64,000 bases of DNA from Cycas panzhihuaensis (taxonomy: Eukaryota; Cycadophyta): contig CM041465.1 of assembly GCA_023213395.1 (NCBI GenBank), forward strand, positions 19,964,001 to 20,028,000, given 5' to 3'. A program made the translations under genes and the position numbers. Of the stretch, positions 55,258 to 64,000 are shown piece after piece. The notes under the pieces were generated by a model, which worked only from the letters and a program-made list of their open reading frames with translations, made no database searches and had not been told where the DNA came from. Every line of letters starts with the position of its first letter. Within the stretch, counting starts at the first letter, position 1.

Positions 55258-57671
55258 TTATAAATGAGGGAATTTGATTCTTCCCTTCTCTCTATTGTAC
55301 CATTTTGCTTTACTAGGCAATTGTCCTTTTTCTCCAATCCTAAAGGACCCAATTGTGCCTTTTCTGGTTATGGTTTGCTTCTTTTGAAGAATGTAATCGT
55401 TTCACATTGGTTGTTCTTTCTCCACTCATAACTTCTCTAGATTTGGCAAGAGTGGAACTCTCTCTTTCACTTCATCCAACATGGATGGCTCGAACATCTT
55501 CAGATTCTCAACATTTATAACTGAATACATCTTTATAAATTCTTGAAGTTTAAGTTGAAAAGCATTTTCCCTAATCTTTTTCAAGATCATAAAAGGACCA
55601 TAATATAGAGGCTTCAGCTTTTTACCTTCACCTTATAATATTTTCTTACTTAGATGTAACCAAACTTGATCTCCTTTCTTAAAGGAATGGCTAGTTCTAT
55701 GTGCATCATTCCTTTGTTTATATCTCTGCTAAAATCTCAAAAGCTATTCCTCAACCTATTGATGAATTTTTGTAATTTTTTCTAAGAATCTTTGTACCTT
55801 CTCTTGTCCTTCTTCCTCCTTTCCATTTTCTATAGAAAGTTGACCTAAAAATTCTAAATCAAATGGACTTGTAGGTAGAAATCTCAAATATACCTCAAGT
55901 GGTAATTTATAAGTTAAGCTATGGACTACTCTATTAAAGGTAAATTATAGGTATAGAAGACTTTCATCCCAAGTCTTAGGATACTTGGCATTGTATTCTT
56001 ATAATAACTGCACCAACATACTATTGATGACTTTGGTCTAGATGTCTATTTAAGGATGAAAGGTTATGCTCATCTTCACCTTCAAGTCCATCATTCCCCA
56101 AAGAGTTTACCAAAAGTAACTCAAAAATTTGTTGTCTCAGTCAGAAATGATTAAGTTGGGAAGCTTAAAATACTTCCAAATATGCTAGAAAAATAATCCA
56201 ACCATGTCTTCTCTTATATGTATCTTCTTATAGGGAATCAACACCATCATTTTACTAAATTGATCAATAATTACAAACAAATAATCCATACTGTTTTTGG
56301 TCCACGATAGTCCTCCAAGGAAATCCTTGGAGATACTCTCCCATGGTCATGATGGAATAGGAAGTGGAGTGTACAATCCCAACTTCCTATTGACCAGCAT
56401 TGATGTGTTACACAATGTATATCCTTGTACTGCTATAGTAATGTTCTATTACATATTAGGCCAATAGATATATCATTGTAAATTTAGTAATGTTTTTCCT
56501 ACTCTGAAGTATCCTACAACTTGAGAGGTATGAGATTCTCTTACCCACTTCATTTGGTATGCAAGCTTTAGAATACAAATCTTATCATGCTTGAAAAGTA
56601 GACTATTTCTCAGTTAAAAATTAGCAACTATTTTCCTTACTGTAGCTACTCTAAAATAGGCTTAAACACCTTATCTTCCATGTATAAATCAACATGTTAA
56701 TCATGGTAGAAAGGCTAAAATTATAGAGCTACTAACAATCTAGAAATACCTTACTGTTGAGGAGGTCTTGATAATAAGTTTACAATTTTGTTTAATATGC
56801 CTTTCTTGTATTTGAACATGATTTGAAACTATTACAAATAAGACATCTACTTGATGTGCTTAGCTTACTATAATTTAGATTGTATCTGCAAGAATTATAA
56901 AGACTTATGATCATTATGGATAACTACCTCCTTTCCTAATAAGTAAGGTCTCCAATGCTTGATTGATTGATGCAATGCATAGAGCTCCTTATCATAAGTT
57001 AGGTAGTTTATTGTAGCTCCATTAAAAGTCTCTAAATGGTATGATACCGGTCTTTCCTCTTACTTCAACACTACTCCCATGGCATAGCCTAAAGTATTAG
57101 TCTCCAACTCAAATGGTTTTTGTAATGAGGGTAAGGCTAACACTAGTGCTTCATAAATTTTCTACTTTATAAGCCTAAAACCTTTCTCTTGTTTATTCCC
57201 CCAATGGAACTTTGTATAACTTCTTGTCAATACATGTAATGGTGCTACAATTTGGGAGAATTTAAAAATAAATTTTCTTAAATATTGATAAGCACTAATG
57301 AAACTTCTTACCTTTGTAGTAGTCTTGGGTGTAGGCCTATTAAGAATGACTCTAATCTTTATTGGGTCAATCTTTAATTCTCCTCCTCCAAATATAAAAC
57401 CTAAGAAAATGAGAGATTACTTTCCAAACTCATACTTCTTTAGGTTAATTTTTAGCTACTGCTCTTGAAGAACTTTAAGCACTTACTCAACATGTTGGAG
57501 GTGTTCCTCCCAAGTCTAACTAAAAATTAGAATATCATCCAAATAAATAATAATAAAATAATTAATGCAATGTCTCAATACCTCATTCATTAACCTCACA
57601 AAGGTGGTAGGTGCATTGCATAATCCAAAAAACATCACCATCTATTTGAACATCCATTACTTCAATTTGAA
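55258..57671 (-). pseudogene. Element D: chromovirus-like Ty3-gypsy pol fragment
   Basis: Minus-strand gypsy pol, heavily stopped. In order: RT ([28 protein letters not shown] with YLDD at 57534-57545, FLGFIFGGGELKIDP), RNase H (EALVLALPSLQKPFELET near 57130, YDKELYALHQSIKHWRPYL), integrase core (KMMVLIPYKK near 56250, LIISD, stop, DNKF near 56130), GPY/F-like GPFMILKKIRENAFQLKL near 55590, and a C-terminus (LPSKAKWYNREKG) ending at TAA 55258-55260. The INT C-terminal style differs from the Tat-like elements and resembles chromovirus-type elements, by memory of the family. The 5' part of RT, protease and gag are cut off at 57672 by LTR G. Confidence 0.75.
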
Positions 57672-60100
57672 TATGTTTCTTGTCCACTAGGAATGGATAA
57701 GGATAGTGATGTATAGGTAAGATCAGGTATATGCTCTTCCCTTTTCTCTTTGTTTTATTTCTCATATTATTATATTAGGTAATGATTGTGTGGTTGCTTG
57801 GCTTCTTGGATTATCTACTTGATCCCTTTACTTGTGTGTGATCCTTGCCTATGACAACTAGGACTCTGGTCCAATGGTGATATAGAGCTCCCATGATGAA
57901 CTCCCTCATGGTAATTGGTCCCTCACATATGCTTGTAGTTTAAATAATTTTAAAACTCATCGCATGCGCTTCTAGCATCACCTTTTCTCTTGTTATACCT
58001 TATTTATCCCTTTGGTCCCCCAAAGATGACTTGCAGAGGCTCCCTTTATGAGGAAAACACCCTTCCCTGCTCATCCTGCATGAGATTTGCTATGTAATTC
58101 AGTGTTAGTAGCTATTTAGACCCTACATGTATCCCCACATATGTGATTATGTGTATTTTTGACTTACTACAATGCATTTCCATATGTTTCCAATGATTTT
58201 CCATCTATAAAATGACTTGGAATTGGCCTACTGGCCTTTCAGGAGGTGTCTCAGGCCCTAACAACCATCCCTCTTATTTTATCTGATTAATTTTTATTTT
58301 CATTTATCATTTTTGGTTAAGTCTATAAATCTATTACAGCCTTGTCCTCTTTTTTATTTACACCACTTTGATTATTGTGCCTTGCTAATATATTAGTGAT
58401 GCCATGAAATAATTCATAGTGCAACTGTTATAACCCAAAATGCAGCTAGAAACAACTAAATGTACATTTAATGCAATCTTGACACAGGATTTGACCTTAG
58501 GACTAGCCCATATTAGGCCCTAATGGTCTCAAGACCTCATCCAAACCATTAAAACCTTAAATTTAAATTCATTTGGATCTTCTTCTATTTAATCTTCTAC
58601 TCAACTTTTCACTATTCACTCTCACTCTCTTGACATCCACTTGTAGTCCACACTTAGAGTAACACTTTGGCAAAAGAAAAACAAGTAGAATTAATCTCTA
58701 CAATAATGAGAGAGTAACCCCAAGCTATTAAGGCACTTAAAGGAGTTTGGTTTCTTCCTAAACACTTAGATTTCTTCTCCAAAAGTGCTGATTTTCAAGC
58801 TCAAAATTCTCACTCACACTAGCCTCTTCTCCAACAAAAGAGTAAGCTGCTATGTTGAGATTTTTTTTTTTTGATCCTAAACACCCAAGTTCCATTTCTT
58901 TGCTTCCATGATTTGTTAAATGCTTAAATAGTTTTTAGATTTAGGACCCTGTTTTATGTTCCTTATAAGCAACTCTAGCCTAAACCTTGGAGGCAACGCC
59001 TTCATCTACCATAACACCTCAAGTTTCATCCTCCAAGCCATTAGTTTTTGGTGAGAAAAAGATAGGGTAAGATAGGGGAGATCATAGGAAGAGCTTTGGG
59101 CTTGAGTTTCAACTTAGAAACCCCCTTATTCTAGGGTAATCCCCTTCTACATGCTAGCAATCATCCTACCTTTCATTACATCAACTAACACACTGCTTAG
59201 ATGTGAAATTTGCAACTTTTCACTTGCTGATTTGTCACCCTACCCCAAGAATTCTTCCCCTAAGAAACTATCATCTGATCATGAGGTTTCATTTGTCCAT
59301 TTGGGGGAAACCAAGTTTGTAGTGGAGCTTGCCATCTTGAGGCAACACACCCACTCCTTTTTACCTTTTGCTTCTCTCATATGTTGCATGTTGTATGTTG
59401 TACTAGATAGTAAAATACTATTTATGATCTTGTTTTACCATTACATAACTAAAACAAATATTCTAGTCGTCATTCATTAGTAGATTCACATGCATGTATG
59501 AATACTTATTATTTGTAGGAACTGATTGATTATGTAACATAGGTAGAGGCAGACCTATTTATAAATGAAGTGATATCTCTCCAAAGGTAACATTGGTTCT
59601 AGTCTTTGATTTAAGTTACAATTTCCTTTTTGTTACTCTCTCAGCTTTTTAATTTCATTTACTCAAACTTGGGGAAGGTAAGGGAGCTTCACTCAAGGTT
59701 TGTCAATATTCATGATAACAAGGGATGCAGAGTTGAAAGCAAGGAGGACACATAAAGAAGAGTTGTGCTACTTCACCAAATATCATGGAACTGGGTGCAT
59801 CCTACTCTATCCTTTCTCTCTTTTCCTTTCTACCCCTCTTACCCTGAAAGAAAAACTTATTAAAGAGAAAGTGTTTCATTTCTTAGATTGTATACATGCT
59901 TGTGCATTGCATATAGAAGGAAAGCCTAGCATAGACAAGTTATTATTTTCTCCCTCTCACATCTAAAAGGAAAAAAACATGCATATTCTCCCTTTTCCCT
60001 TAAACTTACATATCACATACAAGGAAGGATTCATGAGGTATTTTTTTTTCTTCTTTACATAATTAGAAACTATTATTATATTCCACCCTATTTATTATAT
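57672..60100 (+). repeat. LTR G: diverged Tat-like LTR (right end unresolved)
   Basis: Starts TGTTTCTTGTCCACTAGG within element D's RT and shows the same landmarks as the A/B LTRs: AATGGATAAGG then GGTAAGATCAGGTATATGC; a decayed promoter repeat at about 58396-58432; and CTTGGGGAAGGTAAGGGAGC at 59667-59686. Open frames 59151-59480 and 59700-59966 lack counterparts in the other LTRs. The right end is lost in AT-rich sequence before copia F; no TSD found (left candidate GAATA, 57667-57671). It may be a truncated solo LTR. Confidence 0.6.
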
Positions 60101-60119
60101 TAAAAAATAATAATAAAAA

Positions 60120-60623
60120 AAATGATGGAGAGAGGGATTATTTACCATTTGTAGTATTTTCATTAATAATAGGGAAATGCTTATAAATAAATATCAATTT
60201 GCATATTATCTTTTAAAAGACTTAAAAATATACAAATAAATCACACACTAAAACATAGATTAGATAAGTGGAAAAAACCCTTAATGGGAATAAAAAAGCC
60301 ACCTCAAAAATAGTTATATATATATTAATAAATAAGTAAGAAATACATTACAATATTCAAGAGGATCTCATCCTCTCTCTAGAGTAGAACAAGTGGACCA
60401 TCCTTTTAACTTGACCAACTTTATGACTGTTTGATAATTATGACCATTCTAACCACCTCCAGACCATTCAGACCAACATGAACCATTATGACCTACTTGC
60501 TAGAATCTAGGAAGAGATAAATAGGAGGAGAGGTTCATTGAAAAGATAACTACCCTTTATCAACAAACCTTATAATAATGATAAGCTTAATAAAGTAAAA
60601 TGTAATATTACATTATTCTAACA
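60120..60623 (-). repeat. Copia F 3' LTR (left border approximate)
   Basis: On + it ends ATTATTCTAACA at 60623, next to the purine tract. It contains AAGTGGAAAAAACCCTTAATG (60266-60286), a block typical of plant copia LTRs near U5. The left border is somewhere in 60060-60250 and cannot be fixed without the partner LTR, which is outside the window. Confidence 0.55.
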
Positions 60624-60634
60624 CCCCCCTTTAA
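60624..60634 (-). other. Polypurine tract of copia F
   Basis: Minus strand TTAAAGGGGGG directly before TGTTAGAATAATG, the LTR start. Confidence 0.78.
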
Positions 60635-60702
60635 TGTTATCTTTTATATAATAGATAATCTATAAGAAGAAGAAAGAAGAGAAGATGAAGATGAAGAAGA
60701 CT

Positions 60703-63700
60703 TTAACATGTTGTTCCCCCTTTGATGAGGACTTCTTTAATCTTTAATAATTCTCTAAGCTTTAAGAACTTTACTTCGGTCAATGGTTTTGTAAGAATAT
60801 CTATAATCTGCAAGTCTATAAGATAATAAGACAAGTGAATAATTTCATCATCTACATGATTACATATAAAGTGTTGATGTAATTCTATATGTTTTGTTTT
60901 AGAGTGAGCAACATGGTTAGCAGTAATAGAAATCACACCTTGATTATCAACTTTAATTTTAATTAGAGGGTTAAGAAATAATTCAAGTTTACTTAATAGG
61001 GATTTAAGCTAGAGTGATTCTTTATTGGCTTCAACAAGAGTGTGATATTTATCTTTAGTTGTAAATAGGGCTATTGCTTGTATTTTCTTTCTAGACCAAG
61101 TAATTGGTGACAAGTCTAGAAAGAAAATATAACCTATTATTGACTTATGATCATGTGAGTCTCCTACCCAATTTGAGTTAGTATATCCTATTAATTTTAT
61201 ATTGGTACTACATAAGTGATAGGTTAGGCCATAAAATATTATACCTCATAGGTATCTTAGAAGTCATTTTGTAGCTTTCTAGTGAGACTCGTGAGGTTTC
61301 TACATGTATCTAGAGAAAAAAGCTATATCATATGAGATGTTTGGGTGGGTATGTGTTAGGTAGATTGAACTACCTATAAGTTGGTGATAAGTAGTAGGGT
61401 CAAATAGAGGTGTTAGACAATCAACTAATAGCTTAATACCTGATTGTAGAGGATTAGAGGCTAGTTTAGCATTTTTCATATTAAATCATTTGATCAAATT
61501 AAGTGTGTACTTGGGTTGTGAAATGGTCATCTTTGAATTAGTTTGATAAATTTTCAAACCTAAGAAATAATATAAAAGATCTAAGTTGGTCATTTTAAAT
61601 TTATCCATTAAGATAGTTTTTAACTGATGAATACTAGAAATTAAATATCCAATTATTATTATATCATCTGTGTAAAGAATTAAGATAGTAATATTTTCAT
61701 TTTCACATTTGAAGTAGAGATTGGGATTACTAATGCACTTAGTGTATCCATTTTGTGTACAGTAATCATCTATCTTTATATACCAAGTGTGAGGATCTTG
61801 TTTTAGACCATATAAAGATTCTTTTAACTAGCATACAAGATTAGAATCGTAAATGAAATTAGGGGGTTGTTTCATATAGATTTCTTCTTTGAGATCTCCA
61901 TTCAAGAAGACACTTTTAATGTCCATTTGATGGACTTGCCAACCAAATTTGGCTGCTAAAGCTAAGATAGTTTTGATAGTATTCATTTTAGCTACAAGAG
62001 TAAAGGTTTTGGTATAATTAATACTATTAATTTGAGAAAAACCTTTGGCTATTAGATGAGCCTTATATTTTTTAATAGCTTCTTTAGAGCTATATTTTGT
62101 TTGGTAAACCCATTTACGATCTGCTGGATTTTTCCCAGAGGGAAGGGTAATTAAGTCCCAAGTTGAATTCTTTTTAAGAGTATCAAATTCAACTTGTATG
62201 GCTTATTGCTATATAGGATTATTGTTTGCTTCCTTGAATATTTTAAGATCATCTATGGCTATAACTTTGGCCATTAGTGCAAAGTTTACTTGAAGATTTT
62301 GAGAATGACTTTTCCTAGTATCTGATGGATTACCAACATTAGAGACAGCATAAAAAAGAGTCTTTTATGCCCATACTGGTTGTTTGTTCTTTGTATAAGT
62401 AGAAGTAGAGGGTTGATCAGACAAATTTAACTAATTAATTGGATCTGATGTAGAAGGTTTGGTTAATGTCCAATTTTAAACTTAATTAGACAAAGATTTA
62501 ATTGATTTAGGATAAACTTATTTACATGAGGGGTCTGATAAATAAGTGTTAGTTAACAAATTCTTGAGAGAAAGTTCTATATAAATGGTTTTTGATGAAG
62601 ATCCATCTTCATCAAATATAACATCATACAAAATTAAAATCTTGTGTGTGATTGGATCAGGAAGCCTATAAGATTTACTTTCTTCACTATCGCTAACAAA
62701 GATGTATTTAGAACTTTTAGGGTCAAGTTTCTTATATTTTTCTTTAGGAACATGCCACCATGCAATGCTTCAATAGGTTTTAAGATGTTTAACAGAAGGT
62801 TTTCGACCAAACTATTTATGTTCTAGTACAACATTCTATAATGATTTACTTGGTAAACAATTTAGAAGATAGTTGGAGCAAGCTATCGCTTTAGCTCATA
62901 ACTTTAGATCTAGAACTTTTGCATGTATCATGCATCAAGTTATTTCAATGAGAATACAATTCTTACATTCAATAACACCATTTTATTAAGGAGTGTAAGC
63001 AACATAATGTTGGAATTATATTCTGTGCTTTTTATAATATAAGGTAAAGTTATCACTAAAGTATTCTTTAGTGTTATTATATCTAAAGATTTTTATTTTA
63101 GAGTTGATTTGATTTTCTACTAAAGTTTTAAATTTGATAAAGATGTTAAAATCTTGACTTCTTATTTTAAGCATATAAACCCAAAATTTTCTGGAAAAAT
63201 CATTGATGAAAGTGACAAAATATTTACTTCTAGAGTATGATGGTACTTAAAAAGGACCACAAATATCAGAGTGTATAAGTTTAAGTGGAACCTTTACTCT
63301 AAATATAGTTTGATGTGGAAAAGGATCTATGTGTTGCTTACTTATTGTGCAGGCTTTGGAAACACTATAGACTATACTTAGGGTGGGTAATCCATGAACC
63401 ATATCATGTTTACTTAAGTACTGAAGTTTGCCATAACTTGTATGGCCAAACTGAGCATTCCATAATGTGCTAATTTGATCAGATTTAGTTGTGAAGGCAT
63501 TGAAAGATTTTGATTTGGAGTGTTAAAAACTTGTTAATTTGTAGAGACTTATTTTATGAAATGTAAGTCCTGAAGTGATTATTTTGAACTTGTTTAAAAA
63601 TTGTTTGATAATAAATCTGTCTTTTTAGAATTTGACAACAAGGCCTTTCTAGTAGATTTAATAAACTGAAAAAAGATTTGGTAATAATCTAGGAATAAAA

Positions 63701-64000
63701 AATATGTCCTTGATGGAATTGTCTTTTAATGAAACATCTCTTATTCCTTTGAATTTCAATTATGAGCCACTTCTGAATGACATTTTCTCTTTAGAATTAA
63801 GGTCAGAATGACAGGATGATAAGTATGTTTGGTGTCTCGTCATATGATGAGATGTACCAAAATCAAGAATCCATAAAGGTGGTTGAGTAGTTAGAGTAGA
63901 AATGTTGATATGGAAGTAGTTAGGGAATGGTTAGGATTATGGAATCATGATTAGATCCCTTTAGAATCCTTCCAAGCTTCAGAAGTAATTTTATTCCTAT
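60703..64000 (-). pseudogene. Copia F pol, protease to RNase H (continues off the right edge)
   Basis: Minus-strand Ty1-copia pol read almost without gaps. Protease near 63850 (WILDFGTSHHMT, Ser of DSG now Phe); HHCC region near 63380-63480; integrase core (YFVTFINDFSRKFWVYML near 63215; second-Asp region RYNNTKEYF, Asp now Asn, near 63080); SH3-like part near 62650-62780; linker; RT (FDTLKKNSTWDLITLPSGK near 62150, MDIKSVFLNGDLKEEIYM near 61900, SLYGLKQDPHTWY, catalytic LYTDDIIIIG near 61665); RNase H (NSNWVGDSHDHKS, VDNQGVISI, SKTKHIELHQHFI, DILTKPL) to about 60703. Catalytic Val of YVDD is Thr and one integrase Asp is Asn; about twenty stops. Confidence 0.83.

Noticed and set aside
59151-59480. 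109-codon frame in LTR G
   Set aside because: No counterpart in related LTRs and no domain.

Overview
The window is a block of nested, decayed LTR retrotransposons with no recognisable host gene, as expected from intergenic heterochromatin of a large plant genome. The evidence is plant-type Ty1-copia and Ty3-gypsy domains on both strands, initiator-Met-tRNA primer sites, target-site duplications (TSDs), and heavy C-to-T/G-to-A decay that puts stop codons at Trp, Gln and Arg positions. I cannot name the species. Domain calls come from reading translations by eye; no database search was possible.

Layout. 1-9421: element A, a Tat-like Ty3-gypsy element on the + strand (truncated left LTR, internal region with gag-PR and RT-INT deleted, complete right LTR). 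9422-11691: AT-rich DNA with no recognised gene. 11692-21957 and 21958-32216: a near-identical ~10.26 kb tandem duplication whose ends share the 5-bp microhomology AAGTT. 12482 (duplicate 22749) to 50541: element B, a second, more complete Tat-like element on the + strand, flanked by GAATC TSDs. Its 5' LTR, present twice because of the duplication, carries a Tork/Tnt1-like copia (T1, T2) on the minus strand with TGACC TSDs. The empty site survives in B's 3' LTR. B's 3' LTR is split by copia C (minus), and C is split by a 2.76 kb solo LTR (S) with CTTTC TSDs. B itself sits inside copia E (minus), whose parts lie at 12250-12481/22517-22748 and 50542-53979. To the right are a chromovirus-like gypsy fragment D (minus, 55258-57671), a Tat-like LTR G (57672 to about 60100) and copia F (minus, running off the right edge).

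Inferred order of events: E, then B into E, then T and C into B's LTRs, then S into C, and late the tandem duplication. B's two LTRs differ at roughly one site in seven where compared and T's two LTRs at about one in ten, while the two duplicated blocks are almost identical apart from a few clustered patches.

The most interesting biology is the 3' half of the Tat-like elements. Between INT and the 3' LTR both A and B carry a multi-exon gene on the opposite strand (a domain resembling the plant mobile domain, a linker, then a coiled-coil exon). One intron keeps conserved splice sites and reading frame in both copies. Downstream of it, next to the polypurine tract, is a separate ~140-codon second RNase H with its own conserved start. 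The order is LTR-gag-PR-RT-RNH-INT-(antisense spliced gene)-second RNase H-PPT-LTR.
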